27,431 nt of DNA from Bordetella parapertussis (GCA_945878355.1 CAMCTC010000065.1:1-27431); one strand, 5' to 3'. Counted from the first letter of the stretch, positions 15,638-24,289 are shown. Notes: generated by a model from the sequence alone, not told the origin. A program made the numbers and translations.

Positions 15638-18391
15638 TCAGAGCTTGTAGCTCACGCCCAGCAAGACTTGGCGCCCGTACTTGTTGTACTCCAGCGGTGC
15701 CACGACATCGCCGAAGCCGTTGCCCTGCTTGGTCGCGTAGGGCGAGTCGAGCAGGTTGTTGACCTGCAGCAGCACAGAGAAGCCCTTCAAGCCGCCGGTT
15801 CTGAACTCGTAGGCGACTTGGGCATCGACCTGACGGTCGGCCAGGATGTCGGTGAACTGACGTGCGTTGTACAGGCCGGTGACTTCACCGCGGAATTCCG
15901 AGCGATAGCGTTCGCTGATCCGGACCTGGAAGCCGTCCTTTTCGTAGTAAGCCGCTAGGCTCGCCACGACGCCGGACAAGCCCGGTAGCTTGATGGTCGT
16001 ACCAGGTCCGTCGGGGCGGATGCTGCTTTCGGTGTACGACCCGCTGGCCACCAGGCCGAAGCCGTCAAGCGATTTCGACACCAGCCCGGCGTCCATCGAC
16101 GAGCTGAGCTCGATCCCCGAGACCTTGCCGCCCTGACCGTTCATCGGCCGCTCGAAGATGCCCATCGGATCCTGCGGGGTTGGCAGGCCGCTGGTATTGG
16201 GGAAGGCCGCGAAACTGCCCGCCAGTTTCTGGGTGTAGATGTAGGTGTCGAGCTTCTTGTAGAACGCCGCGGCAGCGACATAGCTGCGTTTGCCCATGTA
16301 CTGCTCGAACGACAGGTCCAGCGACTTGGCGCGCCAGGGCTGGAGCTCGGGATTGCCGCCGCTGCCACTCCAGGTCGTCTTGCCCGAGGGATCCTTGGTG
16401 ACGTTCACATCAGCCCCGGCACGCATGTCGTCCATGCGGCCCCGCGACAAGGTCTTGGCCAGACCCAGGCGCAGCTTGCGGTCGCCGCCGAGGTCGAAGC
16501 TCAGGTTCAGGCTGGGCAGGACATCGCTGTAGCTCGCGCCGCGTGTGACTTCGGAGTACACACCGCTGAGCTTGGACCAGCCATGCGAGCTCTGTTCGGT
16601 GTTGACCAGTTGCAAGCCGACGTTGCCGCGCACCGGCACATTGCCCAGCTTGGTGTCGATTCCCAGCTTGGCATAGGCCGTGCTCACTTTTTCGCTGATG
16701 TCGTAGTTGCGGCTGGTGATCTGGTCCTGGGCGGTGGGTGCGACGTCGTAGTACTTGCCCAGCGATCCCATCACGTCGTAGGCCAGCACGCCCGGAATGC
16801 CGGCGAAGGCCAGCGAAGTCGGCGATTGCAGCAGGTTCGACGACACGGCCACCGGTGCCCGGCTGTTCTTGAGGTTGGTGGTCTGTTCGTTCATCTCCCG
16901 GAACTTGGTGCGGGTGGTGTGGTTGACACCGAAGTCGATGCTGCTGAAGCTGCCTGACAAGTCCTTCTTGGCTTCCAGGCGCAAGGCTTTGAGTTCGTCG
17001 TTGGTCTTGGGCTTTTTCCACAGGCCGTCATGACCCCAGCCCGCAGGGTCGCTGAGCAAGACCTTGGTCGGGTCAGCGTAATTCACGTTCGGCACCAGGG
17101 TCGGGAAGCCGGCGCCGGCGGGCACGTTGGTGGCAAAGCTCGACAAGGTCGGGTTGATGCCGGCGTAGGTCTCGATCACGTTCTCTTCGCGCTTGGCGCT
17201 GGAGTAGCTCAGATCGGCCACCGCGGTCCAGCCGCTGCCGATCTTGGCTTCGGTGTTCCAGCCCAATGACTTCAGTTCATCGCTGCGGGTGTTGAGGTCG
17301 TTGCGAACCACCATGTTGCGAACGCCGCCGAATGTGCCCGAGGTCAGCAAGGTCGTCGACCCGCCCACCACCGTGGTGCCTGGATTGGTCAGCGTGTTGC
17401 CCGGCGAGCCCCAGCCGTCTCCCAGGCTGCCCATCAGGCCGCGCATCGATTCGGTCTTGTCGAACTTGGAGTAGTAGAGGTCTAGCGTGCTGTGCAAGTC
17501 CTTGTTCGGCTTGTACTCGAGCACGCCCATCAGGCCGTCGCGCTTCTGGCTGCGCGAGACAGCTTCGACCTCGAAGCCATTCAGATAGGTCGCGCCTTTG
17601 GGCAAACCGGTGACGGGACCGCAGCCCCAGTCGGCCTGGTGCGCCAGACAGTTGTCGTCGGTCTGGAAGCCCCAGGCCTTGTAATGGAGGTCTTGTCCCG
17701 GTGAGTCGAGGTGGGCAAATCCCAGGGCCACACCGACCGTGCGGTTGGCAAACTGGTCGACATAGGAAGCGCTGAGGCGGTTGCCGGTGGCGCTGGTGTT
17801 GGCGTTGGCCGCACCGTTGGAATTGGACTCCGCGCGTGCATTGAAGCGGACCGCGCGGCTGCTCAGGTCTAGCGGGCGAATCGTCTTCAGGTCGATCGTT
17901 CCCGACACGCCTTGGCCGACCAGCGAAGCGTCCGGCGTCTTGTAGACGATCGCGGCATTGATCAGTTCGGACGGGAACTGATCGAACTCGACCGAGCGGT
18001 TGTCACCGGTGCTGACCTGTTCGCGTCCATTGAGCGTCGTGCCGGTGAAGTCGGGCGACAGGCCGCGGATCGTGATCACCTGCGTGCGGCCGGCCACGCG
18101 CTGGCCGGTGACGCCGGGCAAGCGGGCCAGCGACTCGGCGATGCTGACATCGGGCAGCTTGCCGATGTCCTCGGACGAAACAGCCTCGACGATCGAATCC
18201 GAATTGCGCTTGGTCGTGACCGAGGTCTCGATGCCGCGACGGATGCCGGTGACGACCACCGACTGGGCGTCGGCTTGCTGGGCTTGGGCGGTGCCCACTG
18301 CCATCAGCAGGATCGAGCAGGCTGCGGCGATCGGGCTGATGCGAAGCGGGCTGCGCCGTGCCGGGCGGCGGGTCGGGATGGAAGTCGTCAT
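15638..18391 (-). CDS. TonB-dependent outer-membrane receptor (oligosaccharide uptake type)
   Basis: This 917-aa receptor should import oligosaccharides across the outer membrane using TonB energy. A signal peptide ends near GTAQAQ (residue 38). A TonB-box-like SVVVTGI (44-50) follows, then the plug domain (about 55-175) with DIGKLPDVSIAESLARLPGV and the TIRG motif, then a long beta-barrel. The protein ends in YKL with a terminal hydrophobic residue, as barrel proteins need. The plug signatures match the Xanthomonas/Caulobacter-type TonB receptors common in carbohydrate loci. There is no N-terminal signalling domain, so sigma/anti-sigma control is unlikely. The ATG at 18391 has a GGAG ribosome site. 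The stop codon shares one base with the IS110 core, so the insertion left the protein intact. Confidence 0.94.
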   Translation of the reverse strand: MTTSIPTRRPARRSPLRISPIAAACSILLMAVGTAQAQQADAQSVVVTGIRRGIETSVTTKRNSDSIVEAVSSEDIGKLPDVSIAESLARLPGVTGQRVAGRTQVITIRGLSPDFTGTTLNGREQVSTGDNRSVEFDQFPSELINAAIVYKTPDASLVGQGVSGTIDLKTIRPLDLSSRAVRFNARAESNSNGAANANTSATGNRLSASYVDQFANRTVGVALGFAHLDSPGQDLHYKAWGFQTDDNCLAHQADWGCGPVTGLPKGATYLNGFEVEAVSRSQKRDGLMGVLEYKPNKDLHSTLDLYYSKFDKTESMRGLMGSLGDGWGSPGNTLTNPGTTVVGGSTTLLTSGTFGGVRNMVVRNDLNTRSDELKSLGWNTEAKIGSGWTAVADLSYSSAKREENVIETYAGINPTLSSFATNVPAGAGFPTLVPNVNYADPTKVLLSDPAGWGHDGLWKKPKTNDELKALRLEAKKDLSGSFSSIDFGVNHTTRTKFREMNEQTTNLKNSRAPVAVSSNLLQSPTSLAFAGIPGVLAYDVMGSLGKYYDVAPTAQDQITSRNYDISEKVSTAYAKLGIDTKLGNVPVRGNVGLQLVNTEQSSHGWSKLSGVYSEVTRGASYSDVLPSLNLSFDLGGDRKLRLGLAKTLSRGRMDDMRAGADVNVTKDPSGKTTWSGSGGNPELQPWRAKSLDLSFEQYMGKRSYVAAAAFYKKLDTYIYTQKLAGSFAAFPNTSGLPTPQDPMGIFERPMNGQGGKVSGIELSSSMDAGLVSKSLDGFGLVASGSYTESSIRPDGPGTTIKLPGLSGVVASLAAYYEKDGFQVRISERYRSEFRGEVTGLYNARQFTDILADRQVDAQVAYEFRTGGLKGFSVLLQVNNLLDSPYATKQGNGFGDVVAPLEYNKYGRQVLLGVSYKL

Positions 18392-18489
18392 GGACTGTGT
18401 CTCCTGGGGATCGTTGAGTCGGGGCTTTGGCATCAGCGTTGGAACCGCAGGGCCGCGGCTGCGTGGGCCGAGGCCCTGCGATGCTGGGA

Positions 18490-18495
18490 ATATTA
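18490..18495 (-). promoter_or_regulatory. Possible -10 element of the TonB receptor gene
   Basis: On the minus strand TAATAT occurs about 100 bp before the receptor start, inside the only AT-rich stretch of the region. It overlaps TTCGTTAATA, a decamer repeated exactly on the + strand before the second binding-protein gene (22931-22940). No convincing -35 hexamer lies at the right distance, which would fit an activated promoter. Confidence 0.35.
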
Positions 18496-18512
18496 ACGAA
18501 ACAAAAATGTCA

Positions 18513-18527
18513 TTAATACATCGTTAA
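18513..18527. promoter_or_regulatory. Shared operator-like box A (TonB receptor)
   Basis: TTAATACATCGTTAA is an imperfect palindrome whose right arm TCGTTAA is identical in boxes B (20637-20651) and C (22924-22938). A further arm, TTAACGA, lies at 18493-18499. It sits in the 187-bp gap between the esterase and receptor genes. It may bind a local regulator of the sugar locus. Confidence 0.55.
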
Positions 18528-18578
18528 CCCTATGGGGCTTGTAGGGGCGCTTGGCGCGTTTTGTCCTGTGGGCGGCCA

Positions 18579-20606
18579 TCAGAGCCCGAAGCGCTGGCCT
18601 TGGGTGATGCGAGGCCAGTCGTCGGTGCGAAACGGCGAGGCCGGCAGGCCTTCGCGGTTGAACAGGTTGCTCTGCTGCGGGTTGTCGACCCAGCCGAACC
18701 GTAGCGCTGTCGGTTGCTGGATGTCGGCTTGCATCACGATCACCCGGTTGCCGACGATGCGCGCCTGTGCCGGCTTGAACACCCTGGATGCGTCGGCCAG
18801 CGCAAAGCCTTGCAGCGGTCCGCCGCGGGCCAGCAGCGCGCCAGCGCTGTGGCTGAACCGCAGCTCGATGCGGTCGCCCAGCACCCGCACCTGTTCCAGC
18901 GTCGGGCCGCTGTCGACCACCGGTTTGCGGTGGACGCGTCGCAGCGCCAACCGGGCCAGTCGTTGGCCGACCTCGCGCTTGTTGCGCGGGTGGATGTCCA
19001 GCGCGTCGCCGATGTCGGTGGTCACCACCATGCCGGTGTGCGGCAGTGCCAGTGCCTGGCGCTGGGCATCGCGCAGTTCGGCCCAGGCGCTGCCGACCAG
19101 GGTGTTGCGCTCGAGCGGCAAGAAAGAAGCCAGCTGCACAAAGAAGAAAGGCAGGTCGGGCGCGCCCCAGCGCTGGCGCAGGTCGGTGATGAAGTGGGGA
19201 AAGGTGCTGAGGTACTGGGCCGCTCGATCGACATTGCTTTCGCCCTGGTACCACAGCACGCCGCGCAGGCCGAAGCCGACGATCGGGTTGACCATGCCGT
19301 TGAACAGCAGCGAGGGCAGGTCGTTGACATCGGGCGCGCCTTTGCTCAGCGGCGCTTCGACCCTGGCCTGCCAGGGTCCTGCCAGCGCCAGCTGTTGCGC
19401 ACCGAACTGCAGCTGCATCGCCTCCGGTTTGCCGTGGAAGCCGCCTGCGCCACTGGTGTCGGTCACGCGCACCGCCAGCAGGTTGTCGCCAGGCCGCAGC
19501 AGCCCTGGCAGCAGCGGGTAGTGGCGCGGCTGGTCCCAGCCGCACAGGCCGCCAACGCGTTCGCCGTTGACGAAGGTCTCGTCGCAGTCATCGACCATGC
19601 CCAGCGCCAGGCTGGCGGGCTGCGTCGCCTGCTCGGCCGTCAGCGTGATGCGTTTGCGGTACCAGAGCTTGCCGTCGAAGCCGGCCAGGCCTTGCTGCTC
19701 CCAGCTGCCGGGCGCCTGCAGCGTCGGCCAGGACCGGTCGTCGTGTTCGGGGCTGGCCCATGCTGCTGTGTCTTCGGGCAACGGCAGGTCGCCTTGCCAA
19801 CGCCTGACCACGGCCAGGGACCTTGCCCGATGCGCGGCTGCAAAGTCTGCTGGCGAGCGTGGTGTTGCCGGCAGCAATTGGCGCAGCTCGGGGTGTGAGG
19901 CCAGCGCTTGCGGGCTCATCCAGGTCTCGAGGTGGGTACCGCCCCAGGCCGTATTGATCAAGCCGACCGGCACGCCGAGCTCGCGCCGCAGTTGGCGAGC
20001 AAAGTGGTAAGCGACCGCGCTGAAATCACCGGCGCTGCGCGCGTTGCTGGGCTGCCAGCGGACGGGCTCGATGTCGTCTTGCGGCTGCATCGAATGGCGG
20101 TGCGCGAGCTTGACGTGGCGGATCTGGTCATCGCCTGATGCCGCGACATCGGCAGCGCCGCCCTCGGCCTGCGCCAGAGTCCATTCCATGTTGGACTGTC
20201 CGGCACAGAGCCAGACCTCACCGATCAGCAAGTCCTGCAGCCTGAGCGTGTTGCTGGCGCGCACGACCATCTCGTGCGGCCCGCCGGCGCGTTCGGCGGC
20301 GAGCTGGACCACCCATCGACCGGCTCGATCGGCGACCGTGCGCCGGTGTTGCCGATGCAGCGTCACGTCGACCGCCTCTTCGGGATCGGCCCAACCCCAG
20401 ACTCGAAGCGGCTGGTCTCGCTGCAGCACCATGTGGTCAGCAAACAGCCCGTGCAGGCGAACCTCGGCTTCGGCGCAGGTCGCTGCGCAGGCCAGTGCCA
20501 GGCACAGCAGTCCGGGCAACAGGCTGTCGACCCATCGGCGGGTGAGCCTGCGGTCCTTGGGAGCAAGGGATGGGCTCGATGGGCGATCGCGCAAGCTCGG
20601 TTTCAT
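18579..20606 (-). CDS. Sialate-O-acetylesterase-like carbohydrate esterase (SGNH type)
   Basis: This 675-aa exported esterase should remove acyl (acetyl) groups from sugars. After a long basic N-terminus, a hydrophobic segment (LLPGLLCLALACAATCAEA) forms a signal peptide ending near residue 47. CAGQSNMEW places the nucleophile at Ser138, and LWYQGESN and DIGDALDIHPRNK supply the other conserved blocks with the catalytic Asp-x-His. A beta-sandwich insert (about 260-385, with WYRKRITLTAEQA and DDCDETFVNGERVGG) is characteristic of the group that includes Xanthomonas CE20 xyloglucan acetylesterase. Membership of CE20 is likely but unproven here. ATG 20606 is the only start that keeps the signal peptide. 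It lies upstream of the receptor gene and diverges from the two-component genes. Confidence 0.88.
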   Translation of the reverse strand: MKPSLRDRPSSPSLAPKDRRLTRRWVDSLLPGLLCLALACAATCAEAEVRLHGLFADHMVLQRDQPLRVWGWADPEEAVDVTLHRQHRRTVADRAGRWVVQLAAERAGGPHEMVVRASNTLRLQDLLIGEVWLCAGQSNMEWTLAQAEGGAADVAASGDDQIRHVKLAHRHSMQPQDDIEPVRWQPSNARSAGDFSAVAYHFARQLRRELGVPVGLINTAWGGTHLETWMSPQALASHPELRQLLPATPRSPADFAAAHRARSLAVVRRWQGDLPLPEDTAAWASPEHDDRSWPTLQAPGSWEQQGLAGFDGKLWYRKRITLTAEQATQPASLALGMVDDCDETFVNGERVGGLCGWDQPRHYPLLPGLLRPGDNLLAVRVTDTSGAGGFHGKPEAMQLQFGAQQLALAGPWQARVEAPLSKGAPDVNDLPSLLFNGMVNPIVGFGLRGVLWYQGESNVDRAAQYLSTFPHFITDLRQRWGAPDLPFFFVQLASFLPLERNTLVGSAWAELRDAQRQALALPHTGMVVTTDIGDALDIHPRNKREVGQRLARLALRRVHRKPVVDSGPTLEQVRVLGDRIELRFSHSAGALLARGGPLQGFALADASRVFKPAQARIVGNRVIVMQADIQQPTALRFGWVDNPQQSNLFNREGLPASPFRTDDWPRITQGQRFGL

Positions 20607-20632
20607 CGGCCGGATTCTTAAGGATCCGGCCG
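20607..20632 (-). promoter_or_regulatory. Inverted repeat directly before the esterase start codon
   Basis: CGGCCGGAT (20607-20615) and ATCCGGCCG (20624-20632) form a perfect 9-bp stem with an 8-nt loop, ending at the base before the ATG. The loop and stem occupy the place of the ribosome site, and no good Shine-Dalgarno sequence is visible. Folding in the mRNA would hide the initiation region. Confidence 0.55.
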
Positions 20633-20633
20633 A

Positions 20634-20662
20634 TAATTACACGATCGTTAACACCCGGTGAA
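20634..20662 (-). promoter_or_regulatory. Putative esterase promoter
   Basis: On the minus strand TTCACC (20662-20657) is separated by 17 bases from TAATTA (20639-20634). Box B overlaps the spacer and the start of the -10 element, so a protein bound there would control this promoter directly. Confidence 0.5.
20637..20651. promoter_or_regulatory. Shared operator-like box B (esterase / two-component genes)
   Basis: TTACACGATCGTTAA carries the same TCGTTAA arm as boxes A and C, with TTA at the same distance on the left. It lies in the 134-bp divergent region between the esterase and response-regulator genes and could act on both. Confidence 0.55.
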
Positions 20663-20679
20663 CCTCGGGGTGCGACACA

Positions 20680-20708
20680 GCGACATCGTGGCGGGTCAGC
20701 GCTACAGT
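20680..20708 (+). promoter_or_regulatory. Possible promoter of the response-regulator/kinase pair
   Basis: GCGACA (20680-20685) and TACAGT (20703-20708) are separated by 17 bases, each matching four of six consensus positions. An inverted repeat GGGTCAG (20693-20699) / CTGACCC (20714-20720) spans the -10 and probable start, suggesting a control site or leader hairpin. The gene starts at 20741. Confidence 0.35.
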
Positions 20709-20740
20709 CGCTCCTGACCCCCCTGGCTATACCCACTGCG

Positions 20741-21418
20741 ATGAACCTGCTGCTTGCCGAAGACGATGCGATCCTGGCCGATGCCTTGTCGGCGCAGCTG
20801 CGCCGGGCCGGCTTCGAGGTCGAGCACGCGCCCAACGGCGCGGTGGCCGAGTACTTGCTGCTCAAACAGCCCTTCGACCTGGCGATCCTCGACCTCGGCC
20901 TGCCGATGGTCGATGGGCTGACGGTGCTCAAGCGCACCCGCGCCGCCAAGCGCTTGCTGCCGGTGCTGGTGCTGACCGCGTTGGACAGCCTGGACGACCG
21001 GGTGGCGGGCCTGAACGCCGGTGCCGACGATTACCTGACCAAGCCTTTCGACTTCCCTGAACTCGAGGCGCGGCTGCACGCCTTGATGCGGCGCAGTCGA
21101 CCGGCCTCGGGCGGCACCGATCTGGGTCATCTGAGCTTTGACCGCGACACCCACCGCGCCACCGTCCGCGGCGACCTGCTCGAACTCAGCCCGCGCGAGT
21201 GGACGCTGCTTGAGTTGCTGCTGTCGCAGCGCGACCGGGTCGTCACCAAGGACCAGATTGGTCAGGTTTGGGCCATGGACCGCAGCGAGGCTGGCGGCGC
21301 CAGCTCGATCGAGGTCTACATCCACCGCCTGCGCCGCAAGCTCGAGCAGTCTGGCCTGGCGATCCGCACGGTCCGCGGCCTGGGTTATTTGCTCGAAGTC
21401 GAGGTCGACAAACCGTGA
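20741..21418 (+). CDS. OmpR-family response regulator (QseB/PmrA/TctD-like)
   Basis: This 225-aa response regulator has a receiver domain (1-115) and a C-terminal winged-helix DNA-binding domain (about 125-222). The acidic pocket Glu7-Asp8-Asp9 (LLLAEDDA), phospho-acceptor Asp51 (AILDLGLP), Thr79 (VLTALD) and Lys102 (YLTKPFD) are present. The effector domain shows ELSPREWTLLELLLSQRDRVVTKDQI and YIHRLRRKL. The receiver is of the QseB/PmrA/TctD type, a group whose members bind direct TTAA repeats about 11 bp apart. The ATG at 20741 begins the receiver exactly; earlier in-frame codons lie in the promoter region. Its stop overlaps the kinase GTG start. It is the only transcription regulator next to the sugar genes and probably controls them in response to sugar. 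Confidence 0.92.
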   Translation: MNLLLAEDDAILADALSAQLRRAGFEVEHAPNGAVAEYLLLKQPFDLAILDLGLPMVDGLTVLKRTRAAKRLLPVLVLTALDSLDDRVAGLNAGADDYLTKPFDFPELEARLHALMRRSRPASGGTDLGHLSFDRDTHRATVRGDLLELSPREWTLLELLLSQRDRVVTKDQIGQVWAMDRSEAGGASSIEVYIHRLRRKLEQSGLAIRTVRGLGYLLEVEVDKP

Positions 21419-22905
21419 ATCCGCGCAGTGGTGGGCCGCGCTGGCCGGCCGTGCTGCCGGGCGCTCCCTCGCTGCACCGCCAGCTCTTTCTTTGGCTGCT
21501 GCTGCCCCAGGTGGTGTTGTGGATCGCCGCAGCGATCTTCACCTACCAACTGGCCGCGCGCTACGCCAACGACGCGATCGATGCCAGCTTGCTGCAGGCT
21601 TCGCGGGCCTTGGCGCGCCAGGTCAAGCCGATGGCCAGCGGCATGTTCATCGACTTCCCGCGCTCGGCCCAGGACATTCTCGAGGCCGACCCCAGCGACC
21701 GGGTGCTCTACACCGTCAGCACGCCGCCGGGCCAGTTCATCCTCGGCAACCGCAACCTGCATGCGCCGCCGCTGACGACCAAACCCGTGCTGGGTGAACC
21801 CTATTTTTACGACGACCGGGTCAGTGAGGCGGCATCGGGTGCGACGCCAGCGGCGAGCGATCGGGTCCGCGTGGTCGCGCTCTACCTGCGCTTCGGCGAG
21901 GAGGGTTCGTCGGCCGGCACCCTGCTGGTGCAGGTGGCGCGATCGCAAGCCAACCGCGAGCAATTGGCCGAACGCATCCTGCTCGACACGGTGCTGCCGC
22001 TGTCCTTGTTGATGGGCTTGATGACGGTGATCGTCTGGACCGGCATCCGCGCCGGTCTCAAGCCGCTGTCACTGCTGCGGCGCCAAGTCGAGGGCAGGGC
22101 TGCCAACGACCGCGCGCCGATCGAGGTCGACGCGGCGCCGCCAGAAGTTCGGTCGCTGGCGCGCGCGATGAACACCTTGCTGGTCGAGGTGCAGCACAGC
22201 GTGGCGGCGCAAAAGCGTTTCATCAGCGACGCTGCGCACCAACTGCGAACACCGCTGGCGGGCCTGAAGAGTCAGACCGAGCTGGCGCTGCAGGAGACCG
22301 GCGACCCGGCGCTGCTGGCCAGGCTGCAGCGGGTCCACCTCAGTGCGAGCCGCAGCGCCCACCTGGTCAACCAACTGCTGTTGCTCGCGCGCGCCGAGCC
22401 CGAGTCGGCGGTCCAGCAAGACCGGGTGCCGGTGGACATGCGGCGCATGGCCAGCGAAGTCACCGCCGAGCTCGTGCCGCGCGCGCTGCAAGCCGGCGTC
22501 GACCTGGGGATCGACGAGCCGGGTGGCGGCGCGGCGCCAGCGCTGGTGCGCGGCATCGCGCTGCTGCTGCGCGAGGCACTGGTCAACCTGATCGACAACG
22601 CGATCCGCTACGCCGGTCGTGGCGCCAGCGTGACGGTTCGCGTGCTTGGGCCCGATCCGGTCAGCCACCAGGTGCTGATGGAGGTCGAGGACGACGGCCC
22701 AGGCGTGCCCGAGGCCGAGCGCGAGCATGTGTTCGAGCGCTTTGTCCGTGCCACCAGCGACGGCACAGGCTGCGGCCTGGGGCTGGCGATCGTGCGCGAA
22801 ATCGTCGAACGCCACGCCGGCACGGTGTGTCTGCTGCCGGCGCCCGGCCATGGCGCGCTGGCCAGGGTCAGCTTGCCCGGCGTAGCGCCGGCGGCCCAGG
22901 CTTAG
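21415..22905 (+). CDS. Sensor histidine kinase (QseC/TctE-like)
   Basis: This 496-aa inner-membrane kinase is the likely partner of the preceding regulator. Transmembrane helix 1 spans about 24-44 and helix 2 about 190-210, with a periplasmic sensor between them of the two-component N-terminal type found in QseC/TctE kinases. A HAMP-like linker precedes the dimerisation domain with phospho-accepting His275 in ISDAAHQLRTPLAG. The ATPase domain has the N box (REALVNLIDNAIRY, Asn391), DDGPGVP (426-432) and GTGCGLGLAI. The start is a GTG at 21415 that overlaps the regulator stop (GTGA), so translation should be coupled. In pseudomonads an unrelated-sequence kinase/regulator pair (GtrS/GltR) beside the glucose importer does a comparable job; that comparison is inference. 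Confidence 0.9.
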   Translation: MNPRSGGPRWPAVLPGAPSLHRQLFLWLLLPQVVLWIAAAIFTYQLAARYANDAIDASLLQASRALARQVKPMASGMFIDFPRSAQDILEADPSDRVLYTVSTPPGQFILGNRNLHAPPLTTKPVLGEPYFYDDRVSEAASGATPAASDRVRVVALYLRFGEEGSSAGTLLVQVARSQANREQLAERILLDTVLPLSLLMGLMTVIVWTGIRAGLKPLSLLRRQVEGRAANDRAPIEVDAAPPEVRSLARAMNTLLVEVQHSVAAQKRFISDAAHQLRTPLAGLKSQTELALQETGDPALLARLQRVHLSASRSAHLVNQLLLLARAEPESAVQQDRVPVDMRRMASEVTAELVPRALQAGVDLGIDEPGGGAAPALVRGIALLLREALVNLIDNAIRYAGRGASVTVRVLGPDPVSHQVLMEVEDDGPGVPEAEREHVFERFVRATSDGTGCGLGLAIVREIVERHAGTVCLLPAPGHGALARVSLPGVAPAAQA

Positions 22906-22923
22906 CCCAGTCTGCCACGATAA

Positions 22924-22938
22924 TTAATGATTCGTTAA
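22924..22938. promoter_or_regulatory. Shared operator-like box C (second ABC importer)
   Basis: TTAATGATTCGTTAA is nearly a perfect palindrome (TTAATGA-T-TCGTTAA). It lies in the 101-bp gap before the binding-protein gene. AATAAT (22937-22942), a good -10 candidate, overlaps its right end, so binding could regulate initiation directly. A -35 hexamer is not clear. Confidence 0.55.
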
Positions 22939-23006
22939 TAATAGGGCGTGGCTGAGGCCAGTCCTGGCGCTGACACTGATGAACCGATGACCCCGGAAAG
23001 AGACGA

Positions 23007-24278
23007 ATGAAGACTGCACTCTCCCCGCTGCTGCGCCGCCTCATCGTCGCGTTCGTCGCGGCGGGCTTGACCGCAGCGGCCTCGGCCGCGTTTGCCGGCG
23101 AGGTCGAAGTCCTGCATTGGTGGACCAGCGGCGGCGAGGCCAAGGCGGCGCAGGCGCTCAAAGCCACGCTACAGGCCAAAGGCCATGTCTGGAAAGACTT
23201 TGCGGTGGCCGGTGGCGGCGGTGACGCGGCGATGACGGTGCTCAAGAGCCGCGTCGTGTCGGGCAACGCGCCGGCCGCAGCGCAGATCAAGGGCCCATCG
23301 CTGCAGGACTGGGCGCGCGAGGGCGTTCTGGCCAGCATCGACGAAGTCGCGAAGGCCGAGAAATGGGACGAAGCGCTGCCCAAGGTCGTGGCCGACATCA
23401 TGAAGTACCAAGGCCACTACATTGCCGCGCCGGTCAACGTGCACCGGGTCAACTGGCTGTGGGCCAACCCCGAGGTGTTCAAGAAAGCCGGTGCCAAGCT
23501 GCCCACGAACTGGGATGATTTCTTCGTCGCCGCCGAGGCGATCAAGAAGGCCGGCCTGATCCCGGTCGCCCACGGCGGCCAGAACTGGCAAGACCTGACG
23601 ACTTTCGAGGCCGTAGCCATCGGCGTAGGCGGCGCCGATTTCTACCGCAAAGCCCTGGTCCAACTCGACGCTGCCAGCCTGACGAGCCCGACGATGGAAA
23701 AAGTGCTCATGACCTACAAGCGGATCAGGGACTACACCGACAAGAACGCCGCCGGTCGCGACTGGAACCTCGCCACGGCGATGGTCATCCGCGGCGAGGC
23801 CGGCATGCAGATCATGGGCGACTGGGCCAAGGGCGAGTTCATCGCCGCAGGCAAGCAAGCTGGCAAGGACTTCGTCTGTGCGCCCGCCCCGGGGACGGCG
23901 CAGGCTTTCAGCTTCAACATCGATTCTTTCGCGATGTTCAAGCTCAAGAGCGAGGCCAATGCACAGGCCCAGAAGGACTTGGCCAGCGCGATCATGTCGG
24001 CCGATTTCCAGCACAGCTTCAGCCTCAACAAAGGGTCGATTCCGGTGCGCATGGGCCTGAAGATGGACAAATTCGACGACTGCGCCAAGGCCTCGGCGCT
24101 GGCATTCAACGCCAGCGCCAAGAGCGGCGCACTGCTGCCCTCGTTGGCGCATGGCATGGCGTTGCCCGCGGCCATCGAAGGCGCGATCAAGGACGTCGTC
24201 AGCCAGTTCTGGAACAGCGACAAGATGAGCGCGAAGGACGCGATGGCCAAGCTCGCTGCTGCCACCAAAAATCGCTGA
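23007..24278 (+). CDS. Sugar ABC transporter substrate-binding protein, glucose GtsA-like
   Basis: This 423-aa periplasmic binding protein has a signal peptide (IVAFVAAGLTAAASAAFA) cleaved near residue 30. The mature start EVEVLHWWTSGGEAKAAQ, then GHVWKDFAVAGGGGDAAMTVLKSR and GNAPAAAQIKGP, closely follow the glucose-binding GtsA family of Pseudomonas, as I recall it. Glucose or a close hexose is therefore the most likely ligand. A GGAAAGAGA ribosome site precedes the ATG. It is the first of four genes spaced -4 to 11 bp apart, and it is paralogous to the binding protein at 9642-10898, which lies in the glycosidase operon. Confidence 0.93.
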   Translation: MKTALSPLLRRLIVAFVAAGLTAAASAAFAGEVEVLHWWTSGGEAKAAQALKATLQAKGHVWKDFAVAGGGGDAAMTVLKSRVVSGNAPAAAQIKGPSLQDWAREGVLASIDEVAKAEKWDEALPKVVADIMKYQGHYIAAPVNVHRVNWLWANPEVFKKAGAKLPTNWDDFFVAAEAIKKAGLIPVAHGGQNWQDLTTFEAVAIGVGGADFYRKALVQLDAASLTSPTMEKVLMTYKRIRDYTDKNAAGRDWNLATAMVIRGEAGMQIMGDWAKGEFIAAGKQAGKDFVCAPAPGTAQAFSFNIDSFAMFKLKSEANAQAQKDLASAIMSADFQHSFSLNKGSIPVRMGLKMDKFDDCAKASALAFNASAKSGALLPSLAHGMALPAAIEGAIKDVVSQFWNSDKMSAKDAMAKLAAATKNR

Positions 24279-24289
24279 CTTGGCGAGTT

